Part shown: piece by piece, positions 46,332 through 57,560 of the stretch | Layout: every line of letters begins with the position of its first letter | Position numbering within the stretch: position 1 is the first letter of the stretch | Source: Polytrichum commune | Taxonomy: Eukaryota > Streptophyta > Polytrichopsida > Polytrichales > Polytrichaceae | Assembly: GCA_950295325.1 (NCBI GenBank) | Contig: OX485807.1 | Location: forward strand, 48,266,440 to 48,330,439 | Length of the DNA stretch: 64,000 bases | Direction of reading: 5' to 3' | Translations under genes and position numbers: made by a program | The notes under the pieces: generated by a model | The model's input: the letters and a program-made list of their open reading frames with translations, nothing else | What the model was told of the DNA's origin: nothing | The model's database searches: none

Positions 46332-47400
46332 TTTCTGGTAGCTCAGAATCTTGCACTGAAAGCTAGGTAGTGATAATTCTTGCGGGTTCCGACTTACAAT
46401 CAATTTTTTCCCCCATTTACTGAAAGTGCTTCAAGCATGTACATCGAAACATCACCACCACGATTGATCCAGGATATGTAGAGTTTGATGATTCTAGGGT
46501 TTCTTGGCAAGTGAATCATCATAATCAATCCTCAAATTTTTTTTTCCAAGTAGGATCAGACTCTCACTGCCTGACTCCAACCTGCACCTGGGTAGGAACT
46601 CATAAAGACACGGCTGTATTATGTATGCAGTGCCATGCCCGCTGTGGAAAAGTTGCCCATTCGTATTTTCGATCTGTGATGCAAGCCAATTGATTCATAT
46701 GTAGGTTACAAGTAACATCAAAGCCATCAAGGTTTGTTTCTTATGCAATTGCATCTGTTCAGTTGCTTCTGTGAGTTTGTGCAGGGAAGAAAATCATGAG
46801 GATAACACAAACACGATGATAATCGGAAATGAGGAGATACTAATCAATCAGAAGACTGAACTTTGAGTTGAATGCACTTGAAAGGCTCTCGCCAGAAAGT
46901 TAACACTCTCGTTGTTTCTGGTAGCTCAGAATCTTGTACTCAAGCTAGGTAGTGATGATTTCTGCTGGTTCTGGCTAACAATCAAATTTTCTCCCTTTTA
47001 CAAGAAAATCCAAGCGTGTTATTTAGCGAACCATCGCAATCAGGACATGGAAGAAATTGATGCAGGAGATGCATAGTTTAATGATTCTAGGGTTTCAAGG
47101 CAAGCGTGCCAGTATAAACAATCCTGTGAACTTATTTGTAATCAATTTTATTTCTCCAAGTAGGATCAGATTCTCTCACTACCTGACCAACTACGTCAAT
47201 AGAACTACTGTATCATATGTGCAGTGATGTAAGCAGAGTTATTAATTCATAGGTCACCTCATTAATATTTGTGTTACACGTTGAGTTTCTAATGCAATTG
47301 TTTCTGCACAGTTACTGCTTCTGTGAGTTTGTGCAGAGAAGTATATCATGAGGACAGAACACAAAGACGATGATAATCAGAAAACGAGGTGATGCTGATT
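46332..47400 (+). repeat. Tandem duplication of about 560-580 bp
   Basis: TTTCTGGTAGCTCAGAATCT near 46334 recurs near 46915. CAAGTAGGATCAGA recurs near 46547 and 47157. GTTTGTGCAGRGAAG recurs near 46776 and 47328. The copies have diverged by indels, and neither holds a convincing gene. Confidence 0.85.
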
Positions 47401-47989
47401 AGAACCGTGTACTTTGATTCACCTTTAGACTATTTGTATTCCAACATATTCTTCACTTGGAAATCTTTCTGGTGAGAGTCTCCGGACCATGAAAGTGTGA
47501 CCATGGAAAAATGCCCTCTAACATGGGACAACTTCATGGTCCATGGTGTGAACAACCCCTAAACCACATATCTACCATTCCGTCAGAACATAGTGTAAAT
47601 CCAACAACACAATATATGAGACAGATAGGGGCTTTCGAATTGGAAACACGCAGAGCCAACTATTCTTTCATCTTTTACCAAAGGATACCTTGCACTAAGT
47701 ACATATACAAGCATAACATTCTTTTTGGATTGCCCACCCAAGGCAACCAAACGAGGGGAAGACTCTAATCTGGCAAAGGAATTTGTTCAACTCCATCACG
47801 GATAAGTTCAATCACTATTTGAGAACGTAATATTAATGAGGGAGTCTCAAGTCCTTCTTTCATATGGACGATGAAGTCGATATTAGCCTCTATCTCATGA
47901 AGGCTATCACACTCCTCCACTATGGGGAATTAGCCAGTTTGACACCATCTTGATTTAGTCCCATGCCCCTTTTGACTCCCCGGACTTTG
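47401..47989. other. Intergenic, nothing recognised
   Basis: An 85-codon frame at 47511-47768 has no recognised motif. CATGGTCCATGGTGTGAACA also occurs in near-identical form at 24897. Confidence 0.45.
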
Positions 47990-48170
47990 AAACAATTTTT
48001 GTTTTCGGGCATAGTTGGTCAAGATCCTAGTGATTCTGAATCCAGCCGGTTACATGTTGACATTTTCCGGTTTTGCTTTCATTCATTTGAAGCATATTCT
48101 TCCATAGATTCCTGTAAAATGATAGGAAATTCTCTTGAAGTCGGAGACTTCAACCAGTTCATGTGTAACT
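47990..48170 (+). repeat. Dispersed repeat R3, inverted copy
   Basis: Reverse complement of 24940-25130: TTGGTCAAGATCCTAGTGAT, CCGGTTACATGTTGACATTT, GAAGTCGGAGACTTCAACC. Confidence 0.7.
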
Positions 48171-48497
48171 AGATGTCAGTTGTCCCTGTTCAATGGAGCG
48201 AAGGCTGTAATGATTTTCCAAAAGTGGCTTGGAACCTACATACTATTTTAGGGTGTTTTCATTCAATGAGTGAGAGATGTTCATATCCAATGATTTTCTC
48301 TCGTTGCTTTGCATTATCGATAGTTTTAAAATGTTTGTTTCTTTCGGACTTCCTACTATTGTTGTCCCTCTTTAGTATGGCACATTGGGAAACACAAAAG
48401 TCGTATTATCGAGGTGTCATCTCCTCATTAATATGACAAATGGCATAAAGTTGTCATATTATTGAGGGAATACAAAAACAAAAGTAATATGAGCTTG

Positions 48498-48500
<3 letters not shown>

Positions 48501-48540
<40 letters not shown>
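48501..48540. repeat. (AT)n microsatellite
   Basis: About 20 uninterrupted AT units inside the pogo-like element. Confidence 0.95.
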
Positions 48541-48542
<2 letters not shown>

Positions 48543-48607
48543 ACCAATTTAAGTAGTATAGATGGTATGAAATAATAACTTATAACTCCAAAAAAATGTA
48601 AATTTTT

Positions 48608-48958
48608 TCAAGAACTCTTGAAATAGGAGTCCAAATATCTATGGTGTTGCCTCCCCAAGTTAGCATCTGTCATCTTCTTTGAATTGCCTACTAACTTTTG
48701 AAAACTAATAATATCATTAACACAAAAGTATAAAGAGTTCTCCAATAAGAAACTAGACAACAATGATGCATGACGTTTAGTATCACTGCGCTTTACTATA
48801 GGTGAAGCAACATCATCCACATCTATTGTATGTAGATCAATATTAAGATCAAAGTCTAGTGCATAATTGGTTCCTAAATCAACATCCACCAACTCATCAG
48901 TAATCAATTTACGGCAACATACAGGGCAGGAGGCCACTCTAACCCTAGCCATGTCCAT
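48608..48958 (-). pseudogene. pogo-like transposase C-terminal remnant
   Basis: An ATG at 48958 opens 116 codons. The acidic middle (DELVDVDLG..DFDLNIDLHTIDVDDV) followed by a helical stretch (FLLENSLYFCVNDIISFQKL) and the end GRQHHRYLDSYFKSS match the way pogo/Tigger-type transposases finish, with an RQ..LDSYF-like tail. The CENPB-type helix-turn-helix and DDE core are absent. Placement within CAGT..AACCTC ends supports this. The Cys pair near the start (CPVCC) is unexplained. Confidence 0.55.
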
Positions 48959-49247
48959 TCTACACTAGTAACCCTAATTATCATTAAGTTCTTAATGATA
49001 AGTAAAATTCCCAAGTAGTTCCCAAGTGAAAATGAATGTATTCTAGATGTACATAACATAGATGTAAGGGATTTTAGCATTAACTACCTCTTTAATATGA
49101 CAAAAAAATGATTCCAAATGTCGCATTATCGAGTGTCATAGTAGTATAAAAGAGGGAGTTTAGAACAAAAAACTTTAGTCTCGCAAGAATGTGTCATAAT
49201 ATCAAGGGTGTTGTATAAATGAGTGTCGTATTAATGAGGTTAGACTG

Positions 49248-50609
49248 TACTTAGGGTCCCATGAAAACTGTAACTTGTCACCATGATGTGTGTTCTTGAT
49301 CACATAAGGAAAATGTACCTTAATTGGTTACTTTTTCCAACTAGCCCACTTCTCTTGGAATACGAAACACACAATTAGTACGCGATGGTTAGCAAATCCA
49401 AATCGAGGAAATTATCACTTTCTTCATTATTTTTGGAGCTCATATGAATATCTTATTAATTATTAAAGTGAAGATTCTTGTGCTCATTAAATGGTCATAC
49501 ACCTCCCCCGGCCCCTAATTATGAAAAGTAACCAAATGACACCCGCACCTTAGCTTGCCTTGTTCTTGCTAAGCTATGGTATGTGGGTGTTATTTAGTTA
49601 GTTTTCTTAATCATACACATATATTTGATTGGTGAATGGTTAGGTGAGGATCAAAGAACAAATACCATAGAGACGTATATATTTAATTAACTACTCCTCA
49701 CTCAATAATTTTATTACTACGTCTTCTAATTTTATTAGCTACTCTACACTCAATAATGAACACAATTTGGAGGAACTATGGATCCAGTTAAGGAATCAAC
49801 AAACATGCACTTTTGATAACCCTAACTAAACAAGGAGAGGTCCAATTTCCAGACTAGTTTTGTTGAGGGTTCATCACATATTTGCTAATGCAACACAAAT
49901 GTGAAGACACATCACATGGTCAATAAAAGGTAGAGTATAACACCGGGCCACGTACCTTATGATTTTCTTGTGCGATTTGAGTGTGTTTGAACAAATGTGC
50001 AAAAGAACAATTACTAGTACATTTTTCACTCTAATAGCCACACTGTATGTCATTTTGGAAGTTTGAATGGTTATAATCTAGAATAAGTTGAAGTACAATG
50101 CTCCTTACAATGATACACATATTGATACACTCAAATCTATTGAAACGAGTTGGGTGCACAATGCAATTTTTAGCATAACTTGAGCTCATCATGGTTTATG
50201 TTCCATGGGTCTTCTACTCCTAATGTCTACAAGGATTTCCTGCATTGTTACGATCAAAGGTTATACATAGAAAAGATTGAAGGTGAAATTATTATTATTA
50301 TTATTATTATTGATGAGAGGATAATCTTGTTGACATAATATTGTAGACCACAAACTTTGTATACTAGGTTTTACTAATGCACATGACAAATAAACTTGCC
50401 CCTAAGATTTGTAGAGGGGATTGTTATCTACAATGGTATACTAAATAACCCTATTAGTGTGGGCCATGTTAATTTCTAACACATACCAAATTTTTAGTTC
50501 AAAATCAATGTGATCCACAATAATTGTTTTTCCATGAAATTGACGTGGATTATAGTTTTACTTTATCCTAGTTTTGATGTAAGATGACTCTTTTATTTCA
50601 TGTAAGATA
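49248..50609. other. Intergenic, dispersed repeats
   Basis: 49320-49510 is related to 54200-54360 and 19920-20400 (GGAGCTCATATGAATATCTT; AAATGGTCATA). A (TTA)n run is at 50288-50311. No gene. Confidence 0.55.
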
Positions 50610-52591
50610 TTGGGCATATATCTCCCAAAAAAAAAGAGGGGGGAAAACCATGGTCTTGGACCCACCCAACTGTATTAAAAATAAATAAAATAAAATATTT
50701 TGATATTTATTTATCCCATTTAAAAAAAATGAAAAAGAAACGGCATTTTGATGTGATGTGAATTAAGCTTGTTCTCCTATACATGGTCCTAGGGGTGAGC
50801 CAGTGGGACACTTATAGGCTTAGTGCCTACATCCATTGGGAGTCGAATCCCACTTGAAGATGCTTTTCTTCAATGGAACGACTGGTCTCAAGCATTTGTT
50901 TTAGGACCATGTGTAGTTGCTCTTAGCCAACTCCACATACACTTCTGGCCGTTGGATGGGATCGTGAATAGTCTAGTTAGCAATTCTGAATCATGAATAT
51001 TGTTCTTTCAAGTGTCAAAATCAAACTTGAGATGTAAAAGTTGTAACATGTCAAAGTTTTATTTTTATTTTTTCTCATTCTTCAAGCGATTGCATAGGCC
51101 CTCCCAATTGTATGGTGAACGTAGAATGATGTCCTTATTTTGAGCATGAACCTAGTCCAATCTCATTGTAACATGTGTTTTTGGCATTTGTTCTTAACTA
51201 CAAGCCTTTGGCATCTACCACTGAAATAAAGGTTTTTGCATAAGACAAGTGTATGCTAAGCAACTACTAGTGTGGGATGACCATTTACAAGGAACATTGG
51301 ACATATTGGCCATCTTAAAGATAGAAAGAATTCAAACATTAAACTTATTTGTAAATTCCTCCAAAGAGGCATGGAATATGTTTCTAGGGCATGCTCTCTA
51401 TAGGTAAATACTTAGTCATGTTGTAATAAGGGCACACGTCCATGTACCGGCCGTTCCGGTAAAGCAAAATAGAGTTCAATGACAACAACAAAGCTTTTGC
51501 TAGTATCTTGAAGCACCCTTTTTGCTGAGCCCGTAGGGGGGGCCAAAATGTGAGATAGTAGATTTGCCTTGTTGTCCAACATGGAAGTTGGAATGTGGTG
51601 TGCCCCTGCACTTACCCACTTTGAATGTTGCATGGCTAGATTGATTGAACTTTTATCTTGAGATGCTAGAAAAATGACAATAAATTATGAAAAAAAATCG
51701 GGCAAACTTTGAATAATAAGCATATTGCATCATGACAATAATTCAATGTAAAACAAAACAATTTCATGTCCACACCAACATGATTATGAAAATCAAGTTT
51801 TTTTTTGCTCAATTGAGAGTCAAATTAAGGTTTTGGAAAAGAGAGGCTGTCAAGTCCCCATCCTCAAATTTCAACTATCCCGTACAATTGTGTCAACCAT
51901 CTTTCGTTTATGGGGAAAATTAGCACACACTTCATTGGTCAAGATAATGCTCAATGTAAATTAGTGGAAATTAGTTTGGGCACTCAAAGTATTGAACCAC
52001 ACATCACTCTACAATAATGCATTTCAAATAAGTCCCATTCAATTAATTTGGGGTCTTTGAAATTAATTTCTAAATATGTAACATGAGACGATCTAAGACT
52101 TAGGCTATTTTATCAAATTTTATTTGAAATTAAATTAGAACATGTTTCAACATTCAACCTTCCTTAAACAAATTGCGGCGAAGTTTCTCCACAAGCTTGA
52201 GTGTGATTCACAAGTTTTGTACTAGCTAGTTTTGGGGATTGGATAAGATTCAAGTGGGTCACAAATCCAAGCAGGAGTGGGATGTCCACCATGATATGCT
52301 AATCTAACTACTTGATCTCAAATGTTGTTTTTCTCATCTCATTTGAGTGGGAGTGGTATTGACAACATATTCATTAGTGTTGGCAATGTTAAAATTAAAT
52401 TGGGTATACTTGGAGAGAGACTTGAGCAACATGTGAAATTGGTTGTCAAAGAAGGAAAATAATTTATTTATTTATTTTTGGATTGGGCTAGTATTTTTGT
52501 GACTTATAAAACAACCAAGAATTATATATGTTTATCCCTAGAAGTGGACTTTGAGTAGAAGTACACAATGTCCTATATTTATGTGACCAAA
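50610..52591 (+). repeat. Segmental duplication, copy 1
   Basis: 50610-50890 matches 54985-55285, and 51685-52591 matches 55295-56211, same orientation. The 790 bp between them here has no counterpart in copy 2. Landmarks are AACCATGGTCTTGGACCCAC, GGTCCTAGGGGTGAGCCA, AACCATCTTTCGTTTATGG and ACTAGCTAGTTTTGGGGATT. Confidence 0.88.
50780..50870 (+). mobile_element. Possible tRNA-like SINE, copy 1
   Basis: TGAGCCAGTGG at 50796-50806 resembles a Pol III A box. GAGTCGAATCC at 50840-50850 resembles a B box, with a plausible spacing of about 34 bp. No cloverleaf, tail or target duplication could be drawn. Confidence 0.3.
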
Positions 52592-54984
52592 TTATGTCAA
52601 TTTTGAATAATACATTGATTTCAAAGCTTCGAAAACATGGTTACAACAAAATTAACAAAGTTAAACTTAACAAATGTGAAGGGCTCTTGAAAACGTTAAA
52701 GTTCACATGAAGTGCATTTATTTTGGTGCCCTTCAATTTGAAGTGCATACAAGGACTTCAACCTTGATAGGAGATCCAAGGGCCCCTTTCAAAGGCTTTG
52801 TGAGTGTTTTTCTTAGTGTATTGGTACCTAGTCATCAGAGTCAACCATGAAGTCACCGAAAGTGGGGATCCAATGACCTCAATTTTGAAGGAATCTCCAT
52901 TACTTTCCACTTCCAAGACTTGTGGCAATGAGTTTAAAAAAATTAATTTAAAGAAAGGAGGAAACTCCTTTTGTTTTTAAGCCAAGGCTAGAAACTACTT
53001 TGAGAAACATTTGAGTTCCTTCCTTGAGTTTGATTCTATTTGGCATGTACACAAGTTGTGAGAGGAGCAAGGAGTGCTTAAATAAGCATGTGCATATTTG
53101 TGGCAAATAAAATCAAATAATTCTTTGGTTATATGAAGATGCCAGCCCTTAAAACTCAAAGAAGCCCTCCAAGACTTTATGGTTACAGTGAAACAAGGGA
53201 CCATCATGGGATTCAAACCCCATTGGATCCCCATACTTTACGGTAACTTTATTATAAGTTGATCCAATCTTCTGCAAGTATGATTGATGTGATCATTGAT
53301 TGACTACATTAGATCTAAAAGAAGCAAATGTGTCCTAGCGACAATGTAAACTCATCCATTGGCAATAAAGAGACTCTAGTTCAAATCGCCACCTATAAGT
53401 TTGTGTCCAACTCATCTTAAATGGATCTCCTAGACTTTCAATTTGAAATGTTGTGTTATTTTAAAGTCAAATAAGTTATGTTAAGGTAGACAAGCCCAAG
53501 ATCAACACCATCTATCATGGTCATACATTTGAAGCCACTAAACGTATGGTTGTGGTAGATAGTGTTGGTTTTAGCTTCAATGTTGGTTCTGGGCATACAT
53601 ACGTTAGCATGCATGCATGGATGTCCAATATTATCCAAGAGGCAAATCCAACTCACATCCAACTTTGAGAGTTGACAAAGTTCAAATTACTTCAACAAGT
53701 AGAATAAACGTTCTCAAGATCCCTACTCCCTAACAATTGGGAGGGCCTATGTGATCACTCCAAGAAAATGAGAACCTTCACTTTGACCTCTTATAATGTT
53801 TGCATCTCAACTTTGATTATGAAACTTGAAATCACATTTTCTTTGTGTTGCAATTTCTTACATGATGAGACAATTCTCGATTAGTCCCAAAAATCAAAAT
53901 TGTTTATGGAATTGGAAGTGCTCACGATAGGACCACGTATCTTACTTACAAAGCCGCGAGTGTTGGACACCTTACTAATCATTTGCAATTTATTAATATT
54001 TTAGATGAAGACATGTATATGCAAAATTGAAAGCTCTTGAAAGTAGGCAAGAACTATTGTGTATATCTTTTGTGTCCAAGGCCAACGGATAACCTACATG
54101 TCGGCTTATTCCCTCCCCCATGGAAATTATGAAACATGGGGTTCTACGATATGGACCCACTAAGGTAGCCGTGTGTTATTTGGAAAAAAAAATTCTCTGC
54201 ACCCATTTCTCGTAGGATATGAAACACATAAATTAGTGGGAGACGATTAGCCATTCTAAATCATGCATGTAGTCATTTGCCTCATAAATTTTGAAGCTTA
54301 TATCAATCTCTTATTCATTCTCAAAGTGAAGATTCTCGGGCTCATCAAGTGGTCATAAAGGTCTCCGTACTCTTGTTGACTAGTGAAACTAAAATGGTTA
54401 GCATATTTTGAGCACGTGATCTAACCTCTACTAAACACATGTCTTTTTGGTGTCCATTCTTAGATCCACATCTAGCCATGTACCACTAAAATACATGTGT
54501 CCAAATTGTTGCTATGTTGGAATTAGGCACATCTACCTTAGTACCACGTCGATTGAACTTTACAGGCAAGTTATCAACATTGTTATTGGGACCTTGGGAC
54601 AAATTTCTTGGAAAGAAATGAGCAGAGGAAGACTCTTATACACAATCATGTTGGGTGCACAAACTTAACTTGAACTTAAACTTAGACGTTTAACCCACAT
54701 ACACCAAGCACTAACATCAATGGGTGTTAATCTGGAAACTTTCATTTGGAGGATCTAGTAGCCCCTTTCTAGTACATTTGAGTCCACGTTCAAGACCATT
54801 CTTCACATTACTATGGGTCCCACAATAACAATTCATTTTGTACACTACACAAAGCTCTGCATTGAAAAGAAATTGAAGCTAGGATTTCATTTGATCAAAG
54901 AATAGTTGACTCCCTTATAAAAAGTAAAATAAAGAAGATTATCTTCATGTAAGATATTCAGGTAATTCTCTTTTATTCATGTAA
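52592..54984. other. Intergenic, nothing recognised
   Basis: 54200-54480 shares dispersed repeat motifs with 49320-49510 and 20390-20530. No supported gene. Confidence 0.5.
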
Positions 54985-56211
54985 GATATTGGTCATAAAT
55001 CTCAAAAGAACATTTGAGGGGAAGAAACCATGGTTTTGGACCCACCCAAACATATATAAAAATTTTATTTGAGATGTATTTTGATTTCGATTTATCCCAT
55101 TTGAAAAAGAAATGAAAAAGAAATGTCGTTTTGATGCGATGTAAATTGGGCTTGTTCTGTTGTACGTGGTCCTAGGGGTGAGCCAATGGGACATCTATAG
55201 GGTTTACTGCCTACACCCATTAGGGGCCGAATCCCACTTAAGATGCTTTTATTCAATGTAACAACTAATCTTAAGCATTTTTTCATAATCCATAAACTAT
55301 GAAAAGAATCGGGCAAAATTTGAATAATAAGAATATTGCATCATGAAATATAAATCAATGTAAAAAACAACAATTTCATGCCCACACCAACATGATTATG
55401 AAAATCATGTTTTTTCTGCTCGATTGAGAATCAAATAAAGGGATATGGAAAAGAGAGGTGGTCAAGTCCCCATCCTCAAACTTCAACTATCCCCTACAAT
55501 TGTGCCAACCATCTTTTATTTATGGGGAAAATTAGCACACACTTCATTGGTCAAGATCATGCTCAATATAAATTTGTGCACATTAGTTTACGGCACTCAA
55601 AGTGTTGGACCAGACCTCACTCTACAATGATTCATTTTAAATGAGTCCCATTCAATTCATTTGGGGTCTTTGAAGCTAATTTCTAAATATATAACATAAG
55701 ATGATCTCAGACTTAGGTTATTTTATAAAATTTATGTTTGTTTTGAATAAGAGCATGTTTCAACATTCAACCTTCCTTAAACAAATTGTAGCGAAGTTTC
55801 TCCACAAGCTTGAGTGTGATTCACAAGTTTTGTACTAGCTAGTTTTGGGGATTGGATAAGATTCAACTGGGTCACAAATCCAAGCAAGAGTGGGTTGTCC
55901 ACCATGATATGCTAATCTAACTACTTTATCTCAATTGTTGTTTTTCTCATTCTCATTCTCATTAGAGTGACAATAGCAGTAGTTTTGACAACATTTTCAT
56001 TAGTGTTGGCAATGTTAAAATCAAATTGGGTTTACTTGGAGAGAGACTTGATCAACATGTGAAATTGGTTGTCAAAGAAGGAAATTTGTTTATTTATTTT
56101 CAGATTGGGCTAGTCTTTTTACGACTTATAAAAAAAACCAAGAATTGTATGTGTTGATCTCTAGAAGTGGACTTTGGATAGAAATACACAATCTCTTGTA
56201 TTTATGTGACC
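54985..56211 (+). repeat. Segmental duplication, copy 2
   Basis: Collinear with 50610-52591 but lacking its central 790 bp. The junction reads AAGCATTTTTTCATAATCC. Confidence 0.88.
55160..55245 (+). mobile_element. Possible tRNA-like SINE, copy 2
   Basis: TGAGCCAATGG at 55179-55189 and GGCCGAATCC at 55225-55234 correspond to the box-like motifs in copy 1. It shares that copy only because the whole segment is duplicated. Confidence 0.3.
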
Positions 56212-56285
56212 ACAACTCAAAGAAGTGGGTGTCTAGCCCTAGTTGCCAAATTTCACCACTCATTTATAAGAAAATATCCTCCTTG

Positions 56286-56523
56286 CTACACTAGATATGA
56301 TATTTAATGTGACTTACTATTTGGAGTTACACAATGCTATTCTTTTCTCCCTATTAATGTAGATTTTTACCAAGTAAACATGTTAATGTTCTATAACATC
56401 CAAACAACCAATTTGACCTTTGTTAGCCAAAAAACGAGATATTCAATAAACAATTAAAGCATTGCGTGATTCCAAGTAGTAGGTGACACTAAATACAACA
56501 ATATTTAGTGTTGTATGTTGTTT
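56286..56523. mobile_element. MITE of the TAGTGTAG family, short copy M5
   Basis: The left end is CTACACTAGATATGATATTT; the right end is GTGACACTAAATACAACAAT then ATTTAGTGTTG. 238 bp, with an interior unlike the longer copies. Confidence 0.6.
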
Positions 56524-57112
56524 TTCAGCAACTCAAGAAGTATAATATTCATGGGAACGTGTGGAGATGCTCCTCTTAATTAGTATCCACATCCTTATTT
56601 ATCTTTATTAGACGAGACATGTCGGAATTAGAACGACTCCAAAGTATGCTTCCTAAGTTCCTACCGTTTGACACAGCTCCTATTCACTACTACTACTACA
56701 ACTACTACTACTGCTCAGCTACTACTACGCAGCTATGATGACTTGTTTAGGTCGGTGAACTTTCTGCGGCCCTCAAGTCAAGTCATTCAATCATGTCATT
56801 CAAAGAATGATATTCTTCTTCTTATTCTTCTTATTATTATTATCAGTTGGAGAAAGTGTGAATTAATTAATGTGACAGACTGACTGTCCCAGGCATCTCA
56901 GGCCCCGCTCGGCGCTGAGTACGATGTCAGCAAGTTGCAAGGAACTTCCTCCAGTGTTGGAGAAACTTCATGGGCCCGGCGGTGACTGAAGGTCCACGAA
57001 ACGCAGATGCTGGCCAGAGGCCCAGTGACCGGCTCTCCGGAGGATCCCCGGAAGACTTAATATTTAGTGTAGTCTGTTGTTTTATTGCAGCTCAATAAGT
57101 ATAATATTCAGG
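56505..57112 (+). repeat. Direct repeat pair about 550 bp apart
   Basis: AATATTTAGTGTTGTATGTT with TCAAGAAGTATAATATTC at 56508-56558 recurs as AATATTTAGTGTAGTCTGTT with TCAATAAGTATAATATTC at 57060-57110. The MITE end and its right flank were duplicated. Confidence 0.75.
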
Positions 57113-57560
57113 AAGATGCCCGGAAGATGGCGAAAGCGTGTTGACACTGCTGCTGATGAAGCCACGCGTTGTGTTCCCCCCCAGACTCTCGCTGGAAGTG
57201 TGTCTTCCTCCACACCCAGCTCTCTGCACACACTTCACCGTCTCTGTGGCTCCCTTTCTGCCAACCTCAGCACATTTCTCGTCAATTGACAATTGACATC
57301 TCGCCGTCTCCTCATTGTTGCTTCGTCTGCCCCGCCCAAGCTCCTTCAACTTCCTCGCAGGCGAAGCAACCCTTTCTGCGACGTGCGCCATAGCCGACGG
57401 GAACGCCATAGTTCTCACTTTGCTTCACCTGCACAGTTTGTTTCAGATCCGTGGGGAGGCTGTGTGCGGAGCAGTGGAAGTGTTTGAGGGTTGGGTGTCG
57501 GTGGTGTCCGGAGCTTTAAGGTTTGTGAAGGTCGCAGGAGTTGTGAGGAAGTAGCTTTGG
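56880..57560. other. GC-rich patch
   Basis: Much richer in G+C and CpG than the surrounding DNA, with frames open on both strands. It could be a promoter or first exon, or foreign sequence. Confidence 0.5.
57092..57409 (-). CDS. Uncertain GC-rich reading frame
   Basis: The minus-strand frame has ATG codons near the start (MRTMAFPSAMAHVAERVASP, then ARKLKELGRGRRSNNEE) and runs about 105 codons to 57092. It is basic and Ser/Arg-rich. In GC-rich DNA long frames appear by chance, and plus-strand frames overlap it. No family recognised. Confidence 0.2.
   Translation of the reverse strand: MAFPSAMAHVAERVASPARKLKELGRGRRSNNEETARCQLSIDEKCAEVGRKGATETVKCVQRAGCGGRHTSSESLGGNTTRGFISSSVNTLSPSSGHLPEYYTY

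Larger units (their letters stand above)
48410..49247 (-). mobile_element. pogo-like (Tc1/mariner) element remnant
   Basis: The right end read inward is CAGTCTAACCTCATTAATAC followed by GACACTC, which resembles CAGT..AACCTC termini of pogo/Tigger elements. The left end has the related TCTCCTCATTAATATGACA at about 48418-48437. A TA flanks the right end. Related CCTCTTTAATATGACA sequence near 49090 suggests subterminal repeats. Length is about 840 bp, much shorter than an autonomous element. An (AT)n run at 48500-48540 lies inside. Confidence 0.6.
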
